Virus record (IMG/VR): IMGVR_UViG_3300033153_004364
Coordinates: 1 to 39,579 of that record
Source: a virus
Length of the DNA: 39,579 nt
Direction: 5' to 3' (one strand)
Below, piece after piece: positions 17,394-23,505 of the stretch. The first letter of the stretch is position 1. Each line of letters begins with the position of its first letter. Under the pieces are notes generated by a model that was not told where the DNA came from, did no database searches, and was given only the letters and a program-made list of their open reading frames with translations. Both the position numbers and the translations under genes were made by a program.

Positions 17394-17995
17394 TGGATTT
17401 ATTAAATAAAGTTCTAATGGGGTCGCTTGTCTCTCGACCTGGTAATGTAATAATTGATTATACAGAGGCAACAGGAGAAACCCCAGAGACAGTAACAAAG
17501 CAATCTGATGGTAATTTTACATTTACCGTACCCGCAAATGTAATCAAAGTAACGATATGTATGTGTGGCGGCGGCGGTAGGGGCGACGATATCTCAACTA
17601 AAAAAGGTGGTTCAGCAGGAGAAAAAGAGGAAAATATTGAAATAGATGTTATGCCATTTGAAGAAGTGACAGTCAAAATTGCAAATAGAAATTCATCTAC
17701 ATACTATTCAGAATTTAAATCACTAAAGACCTTTACAGGAATATCTTATTCATACGAAGGAGACGGTGCAGAGTTTGTCGGGTGCGGGGGAACCTATAAT
17801 GATGGTGTTGCCGGTTATGACGAAGAAACACATCTAACATGGTATGGAGGAGAGGCAGGGCTATTTGGGGATGGTGGTGATGGTTATGATGGCACACATG
17901 GTTTTAATAGTGAGGCTAAAGGTCCAGGCGCAGGTGGTGGTGGGCACATAGCAAAAAGCAACGGGGGATATGGTAGGTGTGTGATATCATGGTAA
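17393..17995 (+). CDS. Glycine-rich tail-tip receptor-binding protein
   Basis: A 200-aa protein. The N-terminal ~40 residues are variable, then 'FTVPANVIKVTICMCGGGGR' (about 43-62) starts a beta/glycine-rich domain. The end is 'GPGAGGGGHIAKSNGGYGRC' plus a final VISW. This layout, with beta-strands and repeated poly-Gly turns ending in an aromatic residue, is typical of phage fibre-tip adhesins. It is the last gene of the late block and starts in TAATG overlap with the fibre gene. The glycine-rich loops are probably the receptor-contact surface. Confidence 0.72.
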   Translation: MDLLNKVLMGSLVSRPGNVIIDYTEATGETPETVTKQSDGNFTFTVPANVIKVTICMCGGGGRGDDISTKKGGSAGEKEENIEIDVMPFEEVTVKIANRNSSTYYSEFKSLKTFTGISYSYEGDGAEFVGCGGTYNDGVAGYDEETHLTWYGGEAGLFGDGGDGYDGTHGFNSEAKGPGAGGGGHIAKSNGGYGRCVISW

Positions 17996-18000
17996 AAAAC

Positions 18001-18038
18001 AATACCCTAATTTAAAAAGGAGTGAAAATTAGGGTATT
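18001..18038 (+). terminator. 13-bp perfect hairpin just after the late block
   Basis: Bases 18001-18013 pair perfectly with 18026-18038. The loop is 12 bases of mostly purine (AAAAAGGAGTGA). It begins six bases after the last late-gene stop. On the + strand only a short T run ends the stem, but read on the - strand the stem is followed by GTTTTTT, so it would terminate better in that direction. It may be a bidirectional terminator between late and early blocks, or part of a structured 3' end with the next element. Confidence 0.65.
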
Positions 18039-18097
18039 TGTGACTAGGCAAGAAGGAAACACTTAGTGAAGGGGAAAGTGTTAGCTACCTAGTCACA
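18039..18097 (+). ncRNA. Nested double-stem RNA structure in late 3' region
   Basis: An outer stem pairs 18039-18048 with 18088-18097 (10 bp, perfect). Inside it, 18058-18064 pairs with 18076-18082 (7 bp) around a purine loop (AGTGAAGGGGA). The internal single-stranded part carries CAAGAAGGA. It abuts the preceding 13-bp hairpin directly, and both loops share AGTGA. No T run follows, so it is not a classical terminator. Possible roles are a 3'-end stabiliser, a protein-binding RNA or a small RNA made by processing. Confidence 0.5.
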
Positions 18098-18165
18098 TTA
18101 AAATTATACCACACTTCTTCTCTATTATGTATTTCAACCTCTTCAAGTTACATTTCAATTAAATA

Positions 18166-18174
18166 TGCTATACT
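18166..18174 (+). promoter_or_regulatory. Early-block promoter, extended -10 (TGCTATACT)
   Basis: TGCTATACT differs from the other phage promoters by one base. The expected start is near 18181, some 20 bases before the ATG at 18201, which has AAGGAA as ribosome site. An in-frame ATG at 18165 lies within the promoter itself and would not be transcribed. There is no clear -35. It would drive the early block. Confidence 0.6.
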
Positions 18175-18200
18175 TCAATAATCAAACACGAAGGAATAAT

Positions 18201-18347
18201 ATGAAAGATATTGATTTGCATAACAGATTTGGAATACCTATAAGCACATTATATGTATGGAAAAACAAGGAAAAGACAAATTGGAGATATAAACTTTATT
18301 GGTTTATGATCGAAAAGTTAGCGAAAGAAGAAGGGGGGGCAAAATGA
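18201..18347 (+). CDS. 48-aa helix-turn-helix protein
   Basis: The first early gene. Residues 2-24 ('DLHNRFGIPISTLYVWKNKE', residues 4-23) read as a helix-turn-helix in which 'IPISTLYVW' is the recognition helix, followed by a basic segment. The size suits a minimal DNA-binding regulator or excisionase-like protein. It is directly downstream of the early promoter and overlaps the next gene by ATGA. It may regulate this promoter, though nothing in the sequence proves that. Confidence 0.6.
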   Translation: MKDIDLHNRFGIPISTLYVWKNKEKTNWRYKLYWFMIEKLAKEEGGAK

Positions 18348-18619
18348 ACCCATGCACAGCAGAAATAATAGAAGTACCGGAAGATATTTATAGAAAAGCA
18401 CTTGAAGAAGAAAAAAGAATAATTATCAAAGGTGAAGAGTTTATACCTCTTGAAAAAGATTTAGTATCACAAGATGAAATACAACAAGGGTTTGCAAATT
18501 TTAAAACATGGTGTGAGGCACTTGGATTAAAATTAACTACTAGGCAAACAAGACGAAAAGCAGAAAGACGGTATGCGAAGGCGCTTAAAAAACTTAAAGA
18601 GGGGAAATCAAATGTATAA
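18344..18619 (+). CDS. Hypothetical 91-aa early protein
   Basis: Not recognised. The start at 18344 follows a GGGGGGC run and overlaps the preceding stop; a start at 18299 would lie inside the HTH gene. The N-terminal half resembles a small acidic domain ('VPEDIYRKALEEEKRIIIKG'). The C-terminal third is strongly basic ('TRQTRRKAERRYAKALKKLK'), suggesting nucleic-acid binding. It overlaps the SSB gene by eight bases, so the two are probably co-translated. Confidence 0.55.
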   Translation: MNPCTAEIIEVPEDIYRKALEEEKRIIIKGEEFIPLEKDLVSQDEIQQGFANFKTWCEALGLKLTTRQTRRKAERRYAKALKKLKEGKSNV

Positions 18620-19121
18620 CAAAATAATCCTAGCAGGAAACCTAACAAGAGATATCGAAATACGCTACTCACAAGGTGGCTCTGCTATAGGGAACACGGG
18701 TATAGCAACTACACGCAAATTTAAATCGCAAACAGGCGAACAAAAAGAAGAAACCCTCTTTGTAGACTTGACTTTCTTTGGACGCACAGCAGAGATCGCC
18801 AACCAATATCTAAGAAAAGGCTCAAAGGTTTTAGTCGATGGACGGCTTAAATTAGACCAGTGGGCTACACAAGACGGTACGAAGCGAAGCAAACATAGTG
18901 TGACAGTTGAAAGTTTGCAGATGCTAGGCACAAAAGACGACAACCACCAAGACGCACCGCAGCAAGACACCCAAGCACCACAAGCCAATACTCACAAGAT
19001 ACAGACTCAAGAAGGACATCCATACTCACAACCTGCACCAACACAGAACGCACACGCTTCACAGCCTGCACCGTCAAACATCCCAGAAATTGACATCAAC
19101 GAAGATGAGATACCGTTTTAG
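18612..19121 (+). CDS. ssb: Single-stranded DNA-binding protein
   Basis: A 169-aa SSB. The OB-fold covers about residues 1-105: 'NKIILAGNLTRDIEIRYSQG' at the start, 'FVDLTFFGRTAEIANQYLRK' and 'VLVDGRLKLDQW'. A Gln/Pro/Ala-rich linker follows, and the acidic tip is DINEDEIPF, the partner-binding tail of bacterial SSBs. It coats single-stranded DNA in replication and recombination and should support the RecT-like annealase in the same block. The ATG at 18612 is chosen because the protein then begins MYNKIILAGN as in the family. Confidence 0.93.
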   Translation: MYNKIILAGNLTRDIEIRYSQGGSAIGNTGIATTRKFKSQTGEQKEETLFVDLTFFGRTAEIANQYLRKGSKVLVDGRLKLDQWATQDGTKRSKHSVTVESLQMLGTKDDNHQDAPQQDTQAPQANTHKIQTQEGHPYSQPAPTQNAHASQPAPSNIPEIDINEDEIPF

Positions 19122-19130
19122 GAGGCTATG

Positions 19131-19460
19131 ATGATAAGTAAAGAATTATTAAGTGAAGTGTTAGGGTTGAAGCAAGAAATTGAACTTATTGAATATAGTG
19201 ATATTACTAAACAGTTAGATTACTATCATAATAGGTTTTGGAGACATGGTAGCCATATCAACATCCACGAACTAGCTTATAAGTGTAAAAAGTGGGGATG
19301 GAAAGAAGGGTACGAGATTGTAGAGCGAAAAACACAGGTTGATGTTTATAAAAATAACAAACGAAAAGCTCAGTTTATTGGTGATAGTAATGTTGCCTTT
19401 CTGCCAAATAGAGTATTTGAGTCGGGTGAATGGATAAGAGAGCAAAAGGCTAAAGTATGA
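19131..19460 (+). CDS. Hypothetical 109-aa phage protein ('NIHELAYKCKKWGW')
   Basis: A domain of the form 'NIHELAYKCKKWGWKEGYEI' spans about residues 44-63, a segment I associate with small proteins of Campylobacterota prophages. No enzymatic motif is visible. The ATG at 19131 is preferred to that at 19128 because AGGAGG (19120-19125) is then five bases away rather than two. It overlaps the NinG-like gene by ATGA. Confidence 0.55.
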   Translation: MISKELLSEVLGLKQEIELIEYSDITKQLDYYHNRFWRHGSHINIHELAYKCKKWGWKEGYEIVERKTQVDVYKNNKRKAQFIGDSNVAFLPNRVFESGEWIREQKAKV

Positions 19461-20050
19461 CCTTATCTAAAAAAGATCAACTCAAAACCAAACGATACAG
19501 AAGAAGAAAGTGTAAAGTATGTAAAGAGTGGTTCAGGCCAGAGAATGAGAACCAACCTATCTGTATGACCGCAGAGTGTTCTATCCCTTGGGCCAAAGAG
19601 AAGAAAGCCAAAGAGCAAAAAAAAGCAGCCAGAGAGTCAAAGCAGCAAACACTATCAAAGCAGAAGAAGAGGACGCAAGACACTTGTAACTCTTATGTGC
19701 GCAAAAGAGACAATCTTAAAAGGCTACCGTGTATCTCATGTGGTTACATTTGGATATCCCCAGAGATAGGGCGCAAACAAGACGCGGGCCATTACAAAAC
19801 AGTAAAGGCCCGGAGTGATCTAAGATTTAATGAGGACAACATACACCTACAATGTAACCTATGTAACGTACATGAGGGAGGAGGACTTCACCCAGGCTAC
19901 AGACCCAACATGATAAAGAGGATAGGGGTCGAAAGGGTAGAGATATTAGAGAGTAACAATGTGCCGAGATCTTATAGCTATGAAGATTTAGTAGAAATAG
20001 AGGCTATGTTTAAGCAGAAAGAGAAGGAGCTTGATAATGAGAGAGCATAA
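19457..20050 (+). CDS. NinG/Rap-like recombination protein
   Basis: A 197-aa zinc-binding protein. Cysteine pairs lie at 19/22, 36/41, 92/95 and 133/136. The basic linker is at about 45-72, and the NinG block has 'DAGHYKTVKARSDLRFNEDN' (109-128) followed by 'HLQCNLCNVHEGG'. NinG (Rap) of lambda is a structure-specific endonuclease that acts on branched DNA in Red-dependent recombination. Here it shares the early block with SSB, a RecE-like nuclease and a RecT/Bet-like annealase, the expected partners. Confidence 0.85.
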   Translation: MTLSKKDQLKTKRYRRRKCKVCKEWFRPENENQPICMTAECSIPWAKEKKAKEQKKAARESKQQTLSKQKKRTQDTCNSYVRKRDNLKRLPCISCGYIWISPEIGRKQDAGHYKTVKARSDLRFNEDNIHLQCNLCNVHEGGGLHPGYRPNMIKRIGVERVEILESNNVPRSYSYEDLVEIEAMFKQKEKELDNERA

Positions 20051-20468
20051 ATTTAAATATATTTGGGAAAATGACATAACAGGGGAATTTACATATAAAG
20101 TTTTTTCCCTTACAGAGATTGAGTGTGGCTTTCTTTCAAGGTTTACAAAAAACGAACTTTGTGAAGACCATGATATTCATTTAGGTAGGGCTGAATACAC
20201 AGGACTCAAAGACAAAAACGGTGTAGAGATTTATGAGGGGGATGTTATTATATGCACTAGATATACAGGAGGAAAGAAAGAAGGGCAAATATATTCTAGT
20301 TTTCATGTTAAATATGAGACATATGATATTGGCTCAAATGGATATGAATATTCAAATATAATACACGGTTTGCTTGTTGAAGATGAATATTTATACGGTC
20401 TAATGACTGAAGGTAAAACTGAAGTAATCGGAAACATATACGAAAACCCAGAGCTATTAAATGCCTAA
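20037..20468 (+). CDS. YopX-family phage protein
   Basis: A 143-aa protein with the YopX pattern: 'EYTGLKDKNGVEIYEGDVI' in the middle and 'TEVIGNIYENPELL' at the end. YopX proteins are widespread in phages and their function is not known. The ATG at 20037 has AAGGAG seven bases upstream; a TTG at 20031 is less likely. It overlaps the NinG-like gene at its start and the small zinc protein at its end. Confidence 0.85.
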   Translation: MREHKFKYIWENDITGEFTYKVFSLTEIECGFLSRFTKNELCEDHDIHLGRAEYTGLKDKNGVEIYEGDVIICTRYTGGKKEGQIYSSFHVKYETYDIGSNGYEYSNIIHGLLVEDEYLYGLMTEGKTEVIGNIYENPELLNA

Positions 20469-20622
20469 AAGAGTATGCTGCTTATGTGGAGAGCCTAATC
20501 ACAGAAAGACGAGATCTACATGTACTCTTTCTTGTGAAAGGGTGCGACTTTTTAGAAGTAAGATAAGATGCAGGGAAATAAATAAAGGAGAAAAGCCGGT
20601 AACTGAAAAAACTATGGTATAA
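20461..20622 (+). CDS. 53-aa zinc-finger-like protein
   Basis: A basic protein with cysteines at 6, 7, 9, 21, 25 and 37 (CCLC near the start, C...C in 'TCTLSC'), suggesting one small zinc knuckle. The start overlaps the end of the YopX gene by eight bases. The stop lies within the promoter at 20615-20623, so the end of this gene doubles as promoter sequence for the downstream RNA. Function unknown. Confidence 0.55.
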   Translation: MPKRVCCLCGEPNHRKTRSTCTLSCERVRLFRSKIRCREINKGEKPVTEKTMV

Positions 20623-20623
20623 T
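20615..20623 (+). promoter_or_regulatory. Promoter, extended -10 (TGGTATAAT)
   Basis: A perfect TGnTATAAT, giving an expected start near 20630, just ahead of the cloverleaf-like RNA. An inverted repeat, ACTGAA (20602-20607) and TTCAGT (20626-20631), flanks the -10 and could be an operator. No -35 is evident. Confidence 0.65.
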
Positions 20624-20641
20624 AATTCAGTAACTTGAAAA

Positions 20642-20731
20642 GTCGTCCAGACTCTCGAGTCCTCTATCTTTTAGAGGGCGACCTTTGAGGTTACTAACTT
20701 TTGTTAGGTTTATGTAGAGAGTTTGGACGAC
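20642..20731 (+). ncRNA. Cloverleaf-like structured RNA / leader before the replication gene
   Basis: A 15-bp closing stem pairs 20642-20656 with 20717-20731 (one G-U, rest Watson-Crick). Within it are three hairpins. The first is 20659-20666 with 20672-20679 (8 bp including one G-U, loop UCUUU). The second is 20681-20684 with 20688-20691 (4 bp, triloop). The third is 20694-20698 with 20703-20707 (5 bp, UUUU loop). The leader's AGTAAC (20629-20634) can also pair with GTTACT (20690-20695), an alternative fold. There is no T run after it, so it is probably transcribed with the gene at 20772. It is not a tRNA: no TPsiC-type arm, no CCA-type acceptor, and the stem is twice too long. Confidence 0.65.
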
Positions 20732-20771
20732 ATTCTATCAACCTTAAATTCAAATGTTCCGAAAGCACAGC

Positions 20772-21509
20772 ATGGCTACAAAATTCATTACTGTTTCAGT
20801 AGAGATAATGCGAGATCAAAATCTTAATCAAAGTCAAAAGTTTTTACTTGCAGAAATTGAACAACTCACAACACTAGAGAAAGGATGTATTGCTTCAAAT
20901 CTACATTTTTCAAATCTAATAGGCATAACAAAAGAGAATGTATCAAGAAATATAAATGATCTACAAAAAAAGGGATATATTTATACAGAAATTGTATCTG
21001 GTAGCCGTAACCATACTAGAATAATAACCCTTACTACTTTAGTAAGACCCCCTTATCAAAATAGTAAGACCCCCTTACTAAAACAGCAAGAGACTATAGA
21101 GAATAAACCAACTAATAAACCAACTAATAAAACAAAAGAGAAATCTCTCTCTAAAATAAAACCAAAAGGTTTTAAATATCCAGAGGTGTTTGACCTTATT
21201 TGGATGCATAATAGAAAAGGTGATAAATGGAAAGCCTATAGAGCCTATTATCCCATAAGATTTGAATATTCAATAGAGAAGTTGCAAAAAGCATTACAGA
21301 TAGAGGCATCAAAAACTTATGGAAGAAGAGATACTTCAACTGTTTTTAATGGAGATATTGATGATTTATTACTACAAGAACAAAGCATTAAAACACACCC
21401 AACTTTTAAAAGCAAAGAACCACAAGTAGGCTCTCTTGAATGGAAGAGACAGCAACAACTTAAACAGCAAGAGGAGACAATAGATGCAGAACTTATACAG
21501 ACTAGCTAA
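20772..21509 (+). CDS. HTH replication protein
   Basis: A 245-aa protein. Residues 1-90 are a winged-helix domain ('QSQKFLLAEIEQLTTLEKGC', then 'LIGITKENVSRNINDLQKKG'), like the HTH_36 domain of phage and plasmid replication initiators. A Lys/Thr/Asn-rich linker follows, then a second helical domain ('WKAYRAYYPIRFEYSIEKLQ'). It is the best replication initiator/loader candidate here. Neither ATG (20754 or 20772) has a good ribosome site. 20772 is chosen because homologous proteins start just before 'KFITVSVE'. The 140-base structured leader and poor ribosome site suggest translational control. Confidence 0.72.
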   Translation: MATKFITVSVEIMRDQNLNQSQKFLLAEIEQLTTLEKGCIASNLHFSNLIGITKENVSRNINDLQKKGYIYTEIVSGSRNHTRIITLTTLVRPPYQNSKTPLLKQQETIENKPTNKPTNKTKEKSLSKIKPKGFKYPEVFDLIWMHNRKGDKWKAYRAYYPIRFEYSIEKLQKALQIEASKTYGRRDTSTVFNGDIDDLLLQEQSIKTHPTFKSKEPQVGSLEWKRQQQLKQQEETIDAELIQTS

Positions 21510-21843
21510 TATCATAGGACTAGACACAACAAACGCACAGCACACAGTAGCACTAGAGGAAGCCATGCTAGGCATTGAAGAAGTAGAAGCGTTCCTAGAG
21601 TATGTGAGAGACAAAAAAGAAGCCATAGAGTACGCAACCAAGACAGAGAAGCTTGACACCCTGGCAACCATGTACAAAAAGCTACAAGCAAACGCAAAAC
21701 TCCCACATGAAACAGCGATGAACTTCTCAAAGCAACTCACGCACAAAGTGGAACAAGCCCGGACATTCATAAAGAACCAAATCGAACTTGGGAACGAAAA
21801 GCCTTTTTCATCTTTGGTGGTGGACGCTATCGGAGCAGCATAA
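21484..21843 (+). CDS. Hypothetical 119-aa helical early protein
   Basis: An entirely alpha-helical, charged protein with no recognised motif. It starts 26 bases inside the end of the replication gene, after AGGAGACAATAG, so expression is coupled. Overlap with a replication protein suggests a helicase-loader or accessory role, but this is only inferred from position. Confidence 0.55.
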   Translation: MQNLYRLANIIGLDTTNAQHTVALEEAMLGIEEVEAFLEYVRDKKEAIEYATKTEKLDTLATMYKKLQANAKLPHETAMNFSKQLTHKVEQARTFIKNQIELGNEKPFSSLVVDAIGAA

Positions 21844-21859
21844 ACTTACAGAGAGTTTA

Positions 21860-21958
21860 ATGAAGTTGTTTTTGAGTAAGTATGTAGCCAAGAGTAAGTA
21901 TGCCACGTTATCAAGTGGTCAAAAGAGAGTAAAGAGATTAATAGGAGAAATAAAATGA
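21860..21958 (+). CDS. 32-aa basic leader ORF (mosaic family, copy A)
   Basis: A small basic protein in ATGA overlap with the PP-loop ATPase gene. Its C-terminus (QKRVKRLIGEIK) matches that of the 23-aa ORF at 22776 (EQRVKRLKEME), and the underlying DNA is also similar. No strong ribosome site of its own is visible. It may be a coupling peptide rather than a functional protein. Confidence 0.4.
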   Translation: MKLFLSKYVAKSKYATLSSGQKRVKRLIGEIK

Positions 21959-22764
21959 TAGAAAGAGAAGAAGGAGTGACATATATAGCGACAATAAGTG
22001 GGGGGAAAGATAGTGTTACGATGTGTGATTTACTTATCAGAAAAGGGTACCCTGTGGACTATGTAGTATTTAATGATACTCTTGATGAGTTTAAAGAAAT
22101 GTATAAATATCTTGATAAGGTCGAAGACTATTTTAAACAAAGATACAAAAGAACTATTACAAGATTAAAGCCGTTAAAAGATTATGACAGAGATTACATC
22201 TTCGGAGTAATATCAGATAAAAGAGATGCAAAATTTGCTGGAATGACAAGAGGATTACCAAGTGCAAATATGAGTTTTTGTGGATGGAGGAGAGACAGTA
22301 AAATAGTACCTTTTGAGAAATGGAAAAAACAATTCGCCAAAACAAAAACTTATATAGGAATAACAATGGACGAAACTCACAGAGCCAACAGAGAAGATGA
22401 TAATTTTCTTTACCCATTGATTGATAATTTTAAAATGAGTGAACGTGATTGCAAAAAATATCTTATAGATAGAGATATGGAAAATCCACTCTATAGACAC
22501 TTTAATAGAACGGGTTGTGCAAAGTGCCAATATCAAAGCGAGGACTCTTGGTTCAAGGTTTGGAAATACTATCCAGAGGTATGGGCAGAGGTTAAAGATT
22601 ATGAAGCCAAGATAAATAAACTTGATAATGTAGTAGGTACACATTGGTTTACAAAATATAGAACCTGCACAGACATGGAAGCGAATTTTATGCAGGCGGA
22701 TAAGCAAGGCAGTTTATTTGATTTCTCAGACGAACCATTAAAAGACTGTTTTTGCAAAATATAA
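21955..22764 (+). CDS. PAPS-reductase-family / DndC-like PP-loop ATPase
   Basis: A 269-aa protein of the adenine nucleotide alpha-hydrolase (PP-loop) superfamily. The PP-loop SGGKDS is at 15-20, and 'NDTLDEFKEMYKYLDKVEDY' forms the second conserved helix. Cysteines at 109 (SFCGW), 188 and 191 (GCAKC) recall PAPS reductase and DndC, which use them for catalysis or an Fe-S cluster. Such enzymes activate a substrate with ATP, in sulfate reduction or in DNA phosphorothioation. No dndD/E partners are present. Its neighbours are two DNA methylases, so a nucleic-acid modification role is plausible but unproven. Confidence 0.75.
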   Translation: MIEREEGVTYIATISGGKDSVTMCDLLIRKGYPVDYVVFNDTLDEFKEMYKYLDKVEDYFKQRYKRTITRLKPLKDYDRDYIFGVISDKRDAKFAGMTRGLPSANMSFCGWRRDSKIVPFEKWKKQFAKTKTYIGITMDETHRANREDDNFLYPLIDNFKMSERDCKKYLIDRDMENPLYRHFNRTGCAKCQYQSEDSWFKVWKYYPEVWAEVKDYEAKINKLDNVVGTHWFTKYRTCTDMEANFMQADKQGSLFDFSDEPLKDCFCKI

Positions 22765-22788
22765 AGGACAACACCATGAATAAACACA
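22764..22788 (+). repeat. 25-bp direct repeat, copy 1
   Basis: Identical to 23431-23455. It contains an AAGG ribosome site, ACAACACC spacer and the first four codons (MNKH) of a mini-ORF. Copy 1 precedes the C5-cytosine methylase, copy 2 precedes the adenine methylase. The exact match over coding and spacer sequence points to a recent duplication or recombination. Confidence 0.85.
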
Positions 22789-22847
22789 CAACCAATGGCA
22801 ACACATTTAGTGAGCAGAGAGTTAAGAGATTAAAGGAGATGGAGTGA
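22776..22847 (+). CDS. 23-aa leader ORF (mosaic family, copy B)
   Basis: It starts MNKH like the ORF at 23443 and ends with the QRVKRL motif of the ORF at 21860, so it looks like a recombinant of the two. AAGGAC is its ribosome site. Its stop overlaps the GTG start of the cytosine methylase, and it carries that gene's AAAGGAG ribosome site. Probably translated; function unknown. Confidence 0.4.
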   Translation: MNKHTTNGNTFSEQRVKRLKEME

Positions 22848-23446
22848 AGATATTAAATCTATATGCGGGAATTGGTGGCAATCGTAAGTTGTGGGGAGAT
22901 GAACATGAAATAACAGCAGTTGAAAACAATATGCAAATAGCACAAATCTATACAGATTTATATCCAAGAGACAAGATAATTATAGGCGATGCACATGAGT
23001 ATTTACTTAATCACTACAAGGAATATGATTTTATTTGGACTTCGCCACCATGTCAAACCCATAGTAGGATGAGACAACATTTGCAGGTTCAATGCAGAGG
23101 GCAGAAAGCAGTATATGCAGATATGAAGTTGTATCAAGAGATTATCTTCTTGCAGCACAACTTTAATGGAAACTTTGTAGTAGAAAACGTTAAGCCGTAT
23201 TATAAGCCATTAATTGAGCCAGACTTTGAGTTGCAGCGTCATGTTTATTGGTCAAACTTTAAAGTTTCACATAAGGATTTTACAAAATCAAAACTAAGGT
23301 CAGCACAAATACCAGACCTAGAGGAATATATAGGCATTAATCTTAACGGGTATAAGGTTTCAAACAAAAGACAAGTATTGAGAAATTGTGTTCTTCCAGA
23401 TATAGGGCTGCATATTTTAGAGGAAGCGATAAGGACAACACCATGA
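22844..23446 (+). CDS. DNA (cytosine-5) methyltransferase, compact
   Basis: A 200-aa C5 methylase. Motif I is 'ILNLYAGIGGNRKLWG' (3-18), motif IV 'TSPPCQTHSRMRQ' with the catalytic Cys70, and motif VI ENV (114-116). A motif VIII-like QRHVYW is at 131-136 and a motif IX-like segment 'KRQVLRNCVLP' lies near the end. The region for target recognition is very short, so specificity may be low or the recognition mode unusual. It uses a GTG start with a good AAAGGAG site and overlaps the mini-ORF before it. No cognate restriction nuclease is seen, so it is probably a protective phage methylase. Confidence 0.85.
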   Translation: MKILNLYAGIGGNRKLWGDEHEITAVENNMQIAQIYTDLYPRDKIIIGDAHEYLLNHYKEYDFIWTSPPCQTHSRMRQHLQVQCRGQKAVYADMKLYQEIIFLQHNFNGNFVVENVKPYYKPLIEPDFELQRHVYWSNFKVSHKDFTKSKLRSAQIPDLEEYIGINLNGYKVSNKRQVLRNCVLPDIGLHILEEAIRTTP

Positions 23447-23455
23447 ATAAACACA
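23431..23455 (+). repeat. 25-bp direct repeat, copy 2
   Basis: Second copy of the repeat at 22764-22788, with the same ribosome site, spacer and MNKH codons. It overlaps the last codons of the cytosine methylase. After the repeat the two mini-ORFs diverge completely. Confidence 0.85.
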
Positions 23456-23505
23456 AAGCAAAAGGGCAGTGTATGTGGAAGACGGGAGATAGTAATCATG
23501 GGTAG
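23443..23505 (+). CDS. 20-aa leader ORF (mosaic family, copy C)
   Basis: It begins MNKH within the 25-bp repeat and ends inside the start of the adenine methylase. It overlaps the cytosine methylase stop by four bases. Its downstream part (CMWKTGDSNHG) is unlike the other copies. It may exist mainly to couple translation between the two methylases. Confidence 0.35.
   Translation: MNKHKAKGQCMWKTGDSNHG

Noticed and set aside
18165-18347. Longer version of the early HTH gene starting at 18165
   Set aside because: This ATG is part of the -10 region (TGCTATACT), so it would precede the transcription start; ATG 18201 has an AAGGAA site.
20642-20731. Cloverleaf fold as a tRNA
   Set aside because: The closing stem is 15 bp, hairpin arms lack D and TPsiC consensus, there is no plausible anticodon loop of seven bases and no CCA-like end.
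20642-20731. Cloverleaf fold as a hammerhead ribozyme
   Set aside because: The conserved CUGANGA and GAAA core elements are not present at the junction.
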